Of a DNA stretch of 64,000 bases, positions 33,281 through 44,890 are shown in pieces (the first letter of the stretch is position 1; each line of letters opens with the position of its first letter). The stretch covers positions 661,492 through 725,491 of the forward strand of contig NMRA01000190.1 in the NCBI GenBank assembly GCA_002633005.1. Reading direction: 5' to 3'. A program made the translations under genes and the position numbers. Source of the stretch: Phoronis australis. Taxonomy: Eukaryota; Phoronida; Phoronidae. Below the pieces are notes generated by a model that was not told the origin of the DNA, made no database searches, and was given only the letters and a program-made list of their open reading frames with translations.

Positions 33281-33780
33281 CGTTACAGCCGTTTAAGTGG
33301 AAAACAATTTAATAAACGTCATTACGAATGGACGGCAGTTTTCGGCATCGTGACTTTACGCGACAAACTGGCAATTTCCGTACCGTCCTTGACCTCGAGC
33401 CGTCCAAGATGGAAATGTGTTTGTGAACATTTTTGTTTGACTGTGAATTTCTTACGAAGTCGCCGGAACAGGACACCGTGAATGGTATTGGAAGAAAGAA
33501 CAATTGCCAATGGTTTGTTGAAACCTTGTTTTGTGTAAATTTATTGAGATTTATGTTACCTATGGAGGGCTGAAGTGAAGCACCCGTGGAATTTCTAGTC
33601 GGGAGTGTCATACATTGTAGTATTATATGTAGTGTATTGGGGACGATCAGAAGCTGAGGACGCCTGTGGTTCCCGGTAGCCATGTCCATATGATTTTGAA
33701 GAGGGACCCGTTTACTTTTACCGCTAGCTGGCTGGCCACCCATGGCCACGCACGGCCGGGTGACAATCCAGATTCAGAAG
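33281..33780 (-). other. Possible 5' UTR exon/promoter of ALDH3
   Basis: On the minus strand a strong donor, AACG|GTGAGT, lies at 33281/33280, below a relatively GC-rich stretch. ATGs upstream of this donor (for example in GCCATGGG near 33744) run into stops or give a phase that does not fit exon 1 of ALDH3, so this would be non-coding leader. The position about 4.2 kb upstream of exon 1 is suitable. Weak evidence. Confidence 0.25.
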
Positions 33781-34082
33781 CAATGTAATCATTAAATCAG
33801 GAATAATTTGCAATCACTAGATGCTGACGTAATCCACAAACCTTTTCATAGCTATTGGCCATCGTTCTCGACCTCCTTCGTTAACAAGGTATTAGAGTCT
33901 GCAGTCCAGTCCAAAAGTCCACTCAAAACACGGAAATGCACTTGTACCATCTGTTGGATAATGGTGAAATTAGAAATTCAGGCCATTCAGCCAGCAGCGC
34001 CACCTATGACCTATGTTGTCAACCTCAAGAGTTCGCGTCTCCGTCTCCGATTGACCTCATTACCAGGGGATTCTCCTCTGAG

Positions 34083-34297
34083 CGCAGTTGTACAGGCGGC
34101 CCAAAACTTGTGTGGGGCAGGGACTGTCATGTGGACCTTTTGTTCAAGAAAACTATAGGTGGACTAAGAAAAAAAACACTATTCCGTCCGAGCCCCTCCC
34201 CTCCGGTCCGCTCTTGCTACCGGACCTAGTTACTGAAGAACGCGATGTTTCCTCACGCTTCGCTGCTGTAGTTTCATTTTGCTCCCGACAGCCAACT
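34083..34297 (+). repeat. Dispersed repeat, copy 1
   Basis: Related to 41605-41830 in the same orientation. Both carry a GGCCC-containing start, CTTNTGTTC..AAAA, TAGGTGGACTAA / CGGTGGACTAAA, CGGACCTAGTTA / CGGTCCTAGTTA, and end near GTTTCATTTTGCT. Non-coding remnant of a mobile element. Confidence 0.6.
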
Positions 34298-34871
34298 CAT
34301 CTATATGGGAGCAGATGAATTACCTTTCATCCCTCTTAGTGTCTGGTGTCACTCGATCAGCACTGACTGAACCCTATAATATGGACTGATCTATCCCTAA
34401 AGTACACTACACTACGTGCATATCGGGGATCACTACTGGCCGCTCTTACCACGTGATTTTTACTCAGATTCTCCATTTTTGCTCGCCAGTTACTATATCC
34501 CTCTCACTTCCACCCCTAGTTTTACCTCCATCTCATATCGTATTTATCCCTTTTTATGTGCTCATTGTATTTCACTATCTATTCCACATTTTTGTAATTT
34601 TCATAAGTACGGTTTTTACCGACTTGTTGCGCTTATGCTTTTTATTATTTATCGCCTATTGTGCATTGTTTCAGTATCATGGTAACGTAGCTGCGAAGAT
34701 CCACCTGATCTCCCACTTTTTCCACCACATACATGGGTCAGTCGAACATAAAAAATTCCCACCGGAAATACAGCCTCTTCGATGCAGTTGTGTTATAGAA
34801 GCTCAGTGCAGATATAAAGGATGTTTGTCTTCATTTTCGTTTTTAGCAACTTTATTCCTTGGCTTTTAAAA
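34298..34871. other. Nothing recognised
   Basis: T-rich unique sequence. Its open frames are hydrophobic low-complexity products with no family resemblance. Confidence 0.45.
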
Positions 34872-36511
34872 AGAAGAGCAACGCGGAGCGTTGAAATGCG
34901 CCCACGAATGCATTGCAAATGGTGCACTTTTAGGGTTCTTTATTTGTATCATAAAAATGGTCCCTAGATGGCGCAAAAACGTACAATCCATCAAAAAAAA
35001 CAGGTACATGCCATATTTCATAAAAATCTGTCAAGGAACTTCAGAGAAAGAAAGAAAAACAGAATAAAATGAAATTGCCACTAGTGGGCACGGTGTCCGT
35101 TCAGTGGATCCGCCTGCAAGTCGTCGTCGTCTGTTGTTATCTTCCTATAAATACTCTTACTGACATCCTGCAGTGGGCGCAAAACAAAACCACCGCTAGG
35201 AGGCGCCACAGTAGTCAGTCACCATCATCAAACATTGTCTTCACACTGAGAACATATACGCCAATTTTGAACTGATTTGGTTGATACAAGGATGGACGCC
35301 AAAAACAAGATTTGAAAACAGCAAAAATGGCCACAAGGTGGCCAAAATACCTCGATTCCATCCAAAAACAGAAAGATATAGTCATCACACCAACAGATGC
35401 CTATAATTATTTAAAATTTTATGAAAATCTGTTGACGACCTTTGAAGATACAGAGTTAAACGTAAAAAACTAAAATTGCCATTAGGGGGCACAGCAGTAG
35501 TCAGATCTGTCAGAAAGTCGTCATCGTCCGTAGTCAACATCATATAAATACACTTGATAAGTTAAGTAAAGATCTTGCAAACAGTTTAGGAGATACAGCC
35601 ATGAGCGCACAAAACTTCCACTAGGAACGCCCCAGTAGTCAAAGTCCTCAGAAAGTCATCGTCAGCCGTCCAATTCATAGTAAAAACAAACATGCCAATT
35701 TTCACAATTATCCTGAAAACAGTATGGCTGATAGATGAGTGGACGCCAAAAACTCGAAAACAGTAAAAATGGCCCCTAGGTGGCGCAAACTAGGACGAAT
35801 TCATCTGAAAAGGGAGAGATAGCGACACCTCATTAATAGATGCCTGTATGCCAAATTTTATGAAAATACCTGGAGGACTTTTGAAGATACAGAGGTAAAC
35901 GTAAAAAAAATAAAATTGACACTAAGTGGCACACCCGTCCGATATGTCGGAAAGTCGTCGTATCCTCCGTTGTTAACATCAGATAAATATACCTACTAAA
36001 TTTCGTAAAGATCTTGCGAACGGTTTAGGAGATTCAGCCATAGGCGCAAAAAAAAACTGCCACTAGGAGTCCCCACAGAAGTCGACGTCGTTGGAAAATC
36101 ATCATCAGACGTCCACTTCATAGTAAGAACATACATGCCAATTTTCACAATCATCCTTTGTGTGGTTTGGTTGATAGAGGGGTGGACCCAAAAAACAGTA
36201 AAAACGGCCACCAGGTGAGGCAAATTACGTCGAATCCATCCGAAAACGGGAAGATAGCGTCAACTCTTTAATAGGTGCCTACATACCAAATTTCATGAAA
36301 ATCCGTTGAGGAGTTTTGGGCAAAGGCAAGCGTAAAAAACTAAAACTGGCACTAGGGTGCACACCGGTATTCGGATCCGTCCGCAAGTTGACTTCGCTCA
36401 TGCCGTCCTATTCATGAAAGTAACATATGTGCCAAATTTCATGAACGTATGTCAAAGGGTTTTGGAGATAGAGCAGCGGACGCCGGACGCCGGTCGGACG
36501 GACGGACGGCG
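34872..36511 (-). repeat. Type A element, inverted copy
   Basis: Begins with AAGAGCAACGCGGAGCGTTG and ATGCGCCCACG, the inverse of the element's 3' end. About eleven modules follow (cores near 34957, 35075, 35195, 35325, 35475, 35615, 35766, 35915, 36055, 36205 and 36345), ending in the GGACGGACGG head stretch near 36511. The terminal ATATTTATATG palindrome is missing, so the 5' end is truncated. Confidence 0.85.
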
Positions 36512-36869
36512 CTTAAAAACCAGAGAACACGAAAGATTGTCAAAAATGTCTTTTAAGCAATTCCTAACGAAAGTACCACCTCGCAACTTGTATTACAGTG
36601 TTGTTTAAGAAAAAATCACATAATTCATGATTTTTGAGATACGCGCAAAAAAAACTCTATAGTCACCACAGAGTTTCAAATCTCCCTCCAGTTCACATTA
36701 AGTCCATGCAGCAAATGAGCCCCCCAGTTTGGCGAATTGAGCGAAAAGGTCCGCCTCAGTGAAACAAAAAATCCGAGTAAACGAGAGAAAAGTCCACAAA
36801 TTAGTCCACAGGAATTCGGCGCGGACAGGATGCACGATTAGTGACAGGCCTGAACCTAGTGGCCCCGTT

Positions 36870-38860
36870 TTTTAGTCTTCGTTGAGTTTTTTTCAGTCTT
36901 CGTTGAGTTTATTTTTCAGTAAAAGTCCGCATATCGAACAATTCGAAACCCCCAATATTTTAGGCTGGGTGCGCCTATGCCATCGATCTTCGGCGGTTTC
37001 AGTTCAAGTGCGGCTCTCAGTGCACTACTTAAATTCTCCGGACGCACTAACCGCGGCGAAAATAACTTGTGCCACACTCGATCCCACTCTCTCGACCCTC
37101 CTGGGTTGCTACCCTAGCTCCCGAGACGATACCCCAAAGCCACATATAGACCGGGATCTCAGAGCTTTTTTGGGCATGAAAAGGTAACCAATTTTCTTTG
37201 GTGCCACAGTGCTCTGTGGGTATCCTAATGCTTGGAAATGGCCGTCTGTTGTGCGATATGCAGTGATGCTGAGCCTCGTGCAGTTGGTTTCAAACGGTTA
37301 CCTCGTGGATTGGTCTGGCAGTGTTTATTCGTGATACCTGGGCTTACGGTGAATATTTTGGAACTGGTTTTAAGCGGTTATCTCTTGGGTTGATCTAGCT
37401 CAATTTTTAACCCTTTTTGATGTTAGTCTGACAGGGGCACCCCACCACTGAAATTGTCTGGCATCTAACAGTTTTGCCTTGTACAGTGATGCTGAACAAA
37501 CGGTTACCTGATGGATTGATCTAGCTCAACTCGGGTATTTGGGCGTGTCTGGCGGGGCTAACCCACCACTAGATTTGTCTGGCAGTGTTCATTCGTGATA
37601 CCTGGGCTCACGGTGAAAATTTTGCTACTGGTTTCACGCGGTTACCTCTTGGATTGATCTAGCTCAATTTTTTGACCTTGTTTATAACCGTCTGGCTGAT
37701 ACTCCCCACCACTGAAATTGTCTGGGAGTGACCAATTTTGATACAGTGGAGGTATCCAAGGCAGTTTGAAGTGGTTACCAGAAAAGTTGATCTAGCTCAA
37801 TTTTTGACTGTCATTCTCTTGGCTCCCCTGACCACACCCAACAGAACGAACCTGCCAGACGGCCATTTCCAAGCATTAGGATACCCACAGAGCACTGTGG
37901 CACCAAAGAAAATTGGTTACCTTTTCATGCCCAAAAAAGGTCTGGGATCCCGGTCTAAAAAGTTAGATCATATTTGATAGCATCTCGTTGCCGAGTAATG
38001 ACGACTGGAGGATCTTTGGCCACTGAGCCGGCTCAGTGTGTTTTCATGATGCATTTTTCTTTCCAAAAAGGACAGGGCTCTCAATCCCTAGATTTTGGGG
38101 CCGAATATCGACTCTATTCCCATCTAAAAAATATTTAAAAATCACGCGAAATTCCCCCACGAGGCCTAAAAAAGTGATTGGAAATTTCTCTTCGAAGTTC
38201 AAATCATCTGGAGTGAACCACACAGGTGACGAAAAGAGCACAAAATGCTATTTAAGACATAGCCTATGAGAGCTTACAACAGGGCGGGGGTCTTATTGAT
38301 GGTGATCGGGAGCTAGATTTTTCACTTCACTCGGCGAAAATATCCCTCTCTTGAAGGCACAGGCATCTTTCCCCTCGCCGGGATGAACGAACGAGGCCCC
38401 TGAAGAAACATGATAACTATGCTGGCTCTGTCCAGTTAACTGAAATTGAGCTCTAAAACGAGGTTATGCTTTAGACGAACGAATTAGGTACGTGTTTTAA
38501 TTTTAAAGTTCAACCTGGTACATATTGATATTTGAATCCTAACACATGCAATAGACGTAAGAATTATTAAAACCAAGAAAGCAGAATTGATGGTCAAATA
38601 ATTTTTATTTTCAATTACGAGCCAGGTTTTTTATTTTAATAAAATATATTTAATAACATCAATTATTCTTTCAGATCAATGACAAATCAATTGTTAGTCC
38701 CGGTAGTCCCTACCTCACCAGGACCTAGCTATGCTATCTGATGCTTGATGTTAATATTCTTGATTAATAAATTAAACCAGATGTACATGACAGCAAAATG
38801 CTGTTGAATATTTCATCAACTCGTCATCAGTAAGAGCAGACGAACTTGGAATGATCGTTT
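36870..38860. mobile_element. Second copy of the 12.7-14.5 kb transposon family, with an insertion
   Basis: 36870-36980 matches 13140-13220 (TTTTAGGCTGGGTGCGC), and 37958-38830 matches about 12900-14040, including the GGACGAACGAATTAGGT block and the GAATTGATGGTCAAATAATT tail. A younger TIR element interrupts it at 37149-37955. No transposase. Confidence 0.7.
37149..37955. mobile_element. 807-bp TA-flanked TIR element with internal repeats
   Basis: The ends GACCGGGATC and GATCCCGGTC are inverted. The inverted repeats run about 100 bp with very few mismatches (GGGCATGAAAAGGTAACCAA and so on). TA flanks both sides (37147-37148 and 37956-37957), as in Tc1/mariner-type insertions. The interior has four degenerate units ending in TTGATCTAGCTCAA-like sequence (about 37390, 37520, 37650 and 37790). 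The host repeat resumes exactly after the right TA. Confidence 0.85.
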
Positions 38861-41547
38861 ATTAGCTTTACAAAGTCACTTGGTGAACCAAACATTTTCT
38901 GGTTGGTTAAAATATGTTGTAAGCACAACTTTTTTCTTATCTTGAGACTTTTTTGAACACATTAACAATTATTTTCTTCCGAATTCCACGTTTAAGCAGG
39001 CCATTCTATTTTCGCTTTACAAACCCTATGTTGTGAAGTAAGCATTCCCTGAAAGATTACAAGACATTATGAACAATTTTTTCTATCCCTGTACTTAATC
39101 GGCGATTAATTTTTACCCAATGCCAAGTTTAAAAGATGACTGTAGTAAAAATAATGCAGCAGTAAACCGGTTCTAACATACACATAAAACTCCCATTTGC
39201 CCGAGTTGCGCTCCAAACAAAACTGATTCACATTTTATTGTAAAAACACAAATGCTGACAGCAGTCTCTGATTGGCTGATATGTCAGTGGTTGACAGAGC
39301 ATCGACTGCTTATCACATATTTCTGCTCCATATTGGGGCATTGGGTGGATAGAGTTTACATCGCGTTTTATCATTGTATCACCGACTCTTATTATTTACT
39401 GTTTGCCAGTGTGGTAAAAAATTCTCCATGCCTTTTTGTATGGCACCTAGTTGTTCAAACTCTGCGAAAAAGGTGTCGTCCAAGAGGGCGGACATAGGAC
39501 ACCATCCGTTGCCCTTGCGTTGGTACAAAGTTGTATGCTAAATTAATTCAAAACAGAATACTTTTCCCTTTAATAAGCAAACTTGGAATCAATGTCTTTT
39601 GATTTCACAAAAAACTAAAAGGTGAAGCAAGATTTCTTTCGCAGATTACAATAAACTGTAAACGCAATTCCTGTTCTTGATACTACTCTAACACATTAGC
39701 ATTCGTCTTCTACATAATTTCAAATTTAACCAGTACTTAAAACAGTATGGGGTTTCACATTTTCAATTTTATAAAAAAAAATTAATACCTTTAATGAGAC
39801 ACTTTCATAGACAAAAATGAAATCCTCGAGTTGGGCGCATTATTTTTGGAAAGCTCAGGGGATCACGGAAACATGTTCTCCATGTTAGTGCAGGTGGACC
39901 GTAGTCTCTCACTGGAGATGATGTATGTTACAACAAAAATGGTGGATAGTTTTTAAAGATATTTAAAACTAAGAATGTGACTTTTCTTTAACAATATCTG
40001 CATGGACAAGTCTAAGTTTTTATTTTTTCCAACATACCACCAAATTATAATACAACATAAAACATACTCTGTAAAGTTACAAAGGCTGGCATACAGTATT
40101 TTTCAAACTAAACTACACAATGTCGTAATTTGACAAGACTAATAACATATTTGTTTCTTTTCCAATAGAATCCAATCCAATTCTAGCTAAATCTCAACAA
40201 AAACAACTTATTGCGCAAGACCAGTCACAAACAAAAAATTAAGGACTAGACACAATGTCGACATTCATCTCTGACGAAAGTTCGACTACGTAAACTGACA
40301 AATTATGCTAGCAAGAAGTTTATCCAAATTTGGCAGTCTTGGAGACTTCTGTTGAAGTCTGTCAATTTGTTGGCATCAGGTGATACATAGTTACATCTAA
40401 AATGCTCTCTGTCCCCACCAATGTTTGAACCCAGGACTTTCTGCTAACCAGTTAGTCAACACCTGATTTGATCAACATATGGCGTATGTGAAGACCAACA
40501 GTTATACGTCATCATTCACTGCGCAGTAAAAGAAAAGTGTTCAAGCATCAGGTTAAGATTATGGGAGATCCTAGACAAATGTCTAAACTTGCTAAAGCGG
40601 AAAACATACATGTATCTTGAAAATGGCTGATAGGATTCCAATAAAATCTTTCAGATCTTGTACTTTATGCACTGTTCCCCATCAGGCTTTTAGAGATTGT
40701 CTTTTGACTGATCTACTTTGGCATGGGAGGGCTAACTAAAACAGGGACTTTCAGTAATTTCATGAAAAACTCAAGCGTTGATTAAAATGAAAAGGGTTAC
40801 AAAAAAAAAAAAAACAGAATCGGCATTCTTCAGATTCCATCTTGAACATTTATATAAAAAGAAAATTGGTCATGTTATCGACTCCACTGTTTTATTATGA
40901 ATGTATTCCCTTTTCCCGAATCTTATTAGTAAAACATGGTCAAGGGACCCAATTAATGGCAGATTGATATATAAAGTCATTATATACAGACTCTCTACTT
41001 TCATGAATTAAAGTAGTGTTTTAGAAAGTTAAATTCCAAAGTTTGTAGATATTTGTCAGTAAGGTGCCACATAACCTTGTGTCCTGACATTAAATTTTGG
41101 GTTACTCATGTTGTTTCATTAAATGACAACTGATACTTCTGTCCTCTGAATGTGCTGCGTCAGTTGAGGGGGACTCTTCCGCTTATCTGTGACTTTCTTG
41201 AAGACAGGAAGCTGCTTGGAACCTGCTTAAAATAAATAGAATAGTTTAAATTCCTTTTATGCAAACATGATAATACTACATACAAAACTCTTCAATCAAA
41301 AATACGCATTACTGACAAAATTGTTTTCATGTTGACGTGCGTAATACCTGTGACACATACATATGCGAGTTTTGAAAAGTGAACAAGGATCCAGATTTAT
41401 TGTCAGTAGTTGAATGTTGAATCTATAAAAAAATCAAGTAAATGGAAAATCTATCATTCTCTGTTTCCACATTTTGACAATGATAATTTATTTGTCAGCA
41501 GATTCAAACAAGATCACTCATCGCATTCAAGTATTTTATGTACTATA
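38861..41547. other. Gene-free region
   Basis: AT-rich unique sequence. The only item noted is a tRNA-like SINE fragment near 40.4 kb. An open frame at 39252-39497 resembles nothing known. Confidence 0.5.
40375..40460 (-). mobile_element. tRNA-like SINE fragment
   Basis: On the minus strand TGACTAACTGGTTAGCAG (A-box-like) precedes TCCTGGGTTCAAACATTGG (B-box-like GGTTCAAAC). The spacing suits a tRNA relic. No cloverleaf. Confidence 0.4.
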
Positions 41548-41850
41548 CAGTGGCGGATCTAGGATACCATAAGGGGGGCGGCCCAACATGTTGCCTCAGG
41601 GAATTTGGCAAAGCGCGATTGTATATGCACAGGGGGCCCGAAAGTTGTGGGAGCTGAGGATGCAGACCTTCTGTTCCGAAAATTTATCGGTGGACTAAAA
41701 AAAACGGGAACACGATTCCACCGCAATCTTGGATCTGAGCCCCCCCATCCGCTAACGGTCCTAGTTAGTGAACTCTCTTTTTCTTCGCGCTTCACGCTGT
41801 TTCTGTTTCATTTTGCTGGCGGCAGCCAAGGGGGGAGGGGGCGGGCCCCC
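41548..41850 (+). repeat. Dispersed repeat, copy 2, starting CAGTGGCGGATCTAGG
   Basis: CAGTGGCGGATC is a terminus common to several DNA-transposon families. The body matches 34083-34297. No matching inverted end was found; the right side ends in a G-rich run near 41845. Confidence 0.55.
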
Positions 41851-43457
41851 GCCTATGTTATAGACAACTAAATACGACTTCCTATAAATGAAAGCGATGA
41901 TGGAACAAACACGTTCCTGATAGAAGACAACCTTCAAGGACAATGACAACTGCATAAAAAGCTGAAAATCACCTATCTTGCATAACGAAAAACTAATATT
42001 AACACAACTTAGATATGTCATTACCCCTGTATGCTCCTCACTCACATGGGAACATTTGTATCAAACATTACTGTATGCCACCATGATTCAGTCCAGTTGT
42101 TAAATGTTATCAACTGTATTTAGAGATGTCGACAACCTGCAAAAGACGCATATGCATATGTTACCTCACTCAGACACTCAGTCTAACATGGTTGCTTTTC
42201 AAACAGCGAATGCTGGGCAGTGGTTTGTAAGCTATTGTGCCAATGCAAGTGGTATGGACAGTATTATTTCCCTGGGCCACTTTTGTCTGTCTTTACATGC
42301 ATTGGCGTATTGCTATGTGGGTCTGTACTGAGCAGAGAAAGGCAAAAATATCGCAGGCCAGAAAAGTCTAATCATCTCTATGAGAACATTCAAAACCTGT
42401 CAACAGAACTTCAGAGAGTTGTGTTCTGTAACTTTTGTCATATTGTCATCAATATTTAGATCTGATGACATCACACAGCATACCAATGAAAAACTAATAT
42501 TTATTAAATTGCACGTTTAAAAATGATATGAGTATTTCCACTTTATTTGCCAAAATAACACTTTTACTCAACAAGCGTTATCTGAACTTTTTCCTTAATC
42601 AGATTAGAAAGAATTGCAGATCCCTGCTTAGGCCATGCTGGCAGCGATTGGCGATGTCATAAGTGAGATATAAATGAAAACACTTCCACCAATTACGAGC
42701 AAATTGTGAGCTCCAAGCACTGGCGTATACACGGGGGTGAGGTGGCAGTTACAACGGTGCATGACAAACTGTTCAATCCAAAACACCTCTCGGTACGGTA
42801 CATTCATTGTATCCTAGCTCTTAATCTTAATCCTTTTCATTGCAAAGGTCCCAGGTTGCCAGTCATTTCAGCCACTCAGTCACAAACCCAACCATCCCAG
42901 TCAAACCACCTTTGGGAACAATTACCAAGATCAGAATAACATACAGAATGGGCAATAAAAATAAATTAAAATAGAAACAATAACTCACGTCAAACGAATT
43001 CATGTCCACTATTTGAAATTTTAGTTAACAGTTGCACACTAGATGTCGCAAGTGCTTGCTTAATCTCAAGATCACTTGCGTGAATAGGAATTTATTCCAA
43101 GTTCACTCATGATTCTAAGTTGAAGTATAACACACCAGCGCTTGGCAGTGGTTTATCAGTGGGTGAACTTGGAACCCTGCTTAATCTCAAGATCGTGTAT
43201 ATATGCGCGAACTTGGAATTGAACATTCATTTGGTCAATCAGGTGAAATTTTTTGTTCAGTGTAAGGACTTTTTGTAATTATTGGCCTCATGATCACCCA
43301 TTTTCTCCTTAAACGTGACTTGTGTCAAAGAATCGGGGGAATTATGTGAATGGTTAAATCAATTGATTAGATCCACTAGTCGTTGCAAAAGGATACGTTA
43401 TTTTATACCACAATATTAGCGTCAAATGACAGATACAACCGTGTAATAACCCATAAA
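41851..43457. other. Gene-free region
   Basis: No exon recognised. CACTGGCGTATACACGGGGG at about 42720 resembles a transposon terminus. CTTAATCTCAAGATC occurs at about 43060 and again at 43180. Confidence 0.45.
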
Positions 43458-43479
43458 GTTATCTCACTAGTGAGATAAC
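43458..43479. repeat. Perfect 22-bp palindrome
   Basis: GTTATCTCACT followed immediately by its exact reverse complement, with no loop. It lies just next to the tRNA-like relic. Confidence 0.9.
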
Positions 43480-43493
43480 GATTTGGCGGGAAA

Positions 43494-43566
43494 CCGAGGA
43501 CGGGGTCGAACCCGGGACCCTAATATCGCTGGTCGCCGACTTTACCACTACACCACGCAGCGACTG
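43494..43566 (-). mobile_element. tRNA-derived element (SINE head or tRNA pseudogene)
   Basis: The minus strand reads GCGTGGTGTAGTGGTAAAG (A box) and later GGTCCCGGGTTCGACCCC, which contains a perfect B box GGTTCGACCC and a pairable T-arm (CCGGG/CCCCG-like). The acceptor strands do not pair, so it is not a functional tRNA. Confidence 0.6.
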
Positions 43567-44104
43567 ACGCCATCAAGAGTGAAAATAGAATACTTAAATG
43601 AGCACGCGCAATAATCGCACGTTCAACAAACCGCATTGTACTGTACTTATACGTTACGAAAAATAAGACACATAATTTCCATAAAAATGATATCTTAATT
43701 CGGTGAAATTTTTCTCTCATGTCCTCTTACTTGTAAATCACCGATCTCTAGTTTGAATGCGGGTATCGTGTCGTCAGGATCTTTGACTTGAGAATTATAT
43801 TCAGTTACCAGTGGTAACCTACTTTAGCAGACGATAATTTCCCGGTCGAAGCTTAGCGTGAAAAAAACGTGTTTTAAGCTATAATAGTTGGTAAACCTTA
43901 ATTTATAAATTCAATTTATTTCTATAATATTTAAGTTTTCAATTGGTTTTGAGTAAAAGCATTATTTGACAAAAATAGCCGGGCTTTTCTTAAAAGGTCA
44001 CGACCTCCGACCCCGGGCCTCTGACATAGAAAGTAGTTACAAAGCCGTGGAGAGTCAGAAAAGGTAAATCGATTCATTGCAATGTTTCTCGTTTAGTATG
44101 TGGT

Positions 44105-44277
44105 ATAAATAGATTATTACATGTTCTCAGCCGTTATCCCCCTTATCTAGAGCCCTCGTGGATTTTGGAGAATTATCACCCTCGGGGCTGACGCCCCTCG
44201 GGCGATAATTCTCCAAAATCCACTCGGGCTCTAGATAACGGGGGATAACGACTTCGCCATGTAATAATCTATATTTA
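44105..44277. repeat. 170-bp near-perfect hairpin (MITE-like)
   Basis: TAGATTATTACATG at 44110 pairs with CATGTAATAATCTA ending at 44271. Inward, CTAGAGCCC pairs with GGGCTCTAG and GATTTTGGAGAATTATC with GATAATTCTCCAAAATC. The arms are about 80 bp with a loop of only a few bases near 44190. No gene. Confidence 0.88.
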
Positions 44278-44705
44278 TTAACGTAATTTGATTTGATGCA
44301 GTGCAATTTTTTATCAACGTGAACGTGATTATTTGAGTAAACCTGTCAAGTTTCCTCGTGTATTCCAAGTTCACTCATACACGAAGTTCACGCACAGCAG
44401 TTTACAGTCAACTCTTATCAAGGAACCCGGGGGTTCTTCCATACAAGAAAAACGACGTGCTGCTCGTAAGGTTAACTTTTTCAGATCCAATCTCCCTACG
44501 AAAGGATATGTTTCTTTAAAAACCTCTTCGGAAGAATGCATTTTCTTTCAAAATTCCCAACAAAATCGTTTGAAGACTTCGACAGACACTCTCAGAGTTT
44601 TTCAATTCATATCAGTCATCTACTTTCAAAACTTTGTTGTTCCAAATCAGAGGCGTAGTTACGACACATATGCACGCGCGTCGTAGACAAAATGAAAAAT
44701 GTTAG

Positions 44706-44760
44706 TTTTCTAATAATAATAATAATAATGATAATAATAATAATAATAATAATAATGATG

Positions 44761-44815
<55 letters not shown>

Positions 44816-44844
44816 TAATAATAATGATGATAATAATGATGATG

Positions 44845-44889
<45 letters not shown>

Positions 44890-44890
44890 T
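44706..44890. repeat. (ATA/ATG)n microsatellite
   Basis: About 60 trinucleotide units, mostly ATA with interspersed ATG. Long open frames on both strands are artefacts of this repeat. Confidence 0.97.

Noticed and set aside
33309-33749. A 146-codon minus-strand frame as the N-terminus of the aldehyde dehydrogenase
   Set aside because: It starts at a GTG, shows no similarity to ALDH N-termini, and no donor in it gives the phase 0 that exon 1 needs.
39252-39540. Possible THAP-like start (MAPSCSNSAKK) near 39440
   Set aside because: The C2CH pattern is not present, and the frame ends after about 35 codons.
43494-43566. Functional tRNA gene
   Set aside because: The A and B boxes are good, but the acceptor strands do not pair and the anticodon arm is irregular.
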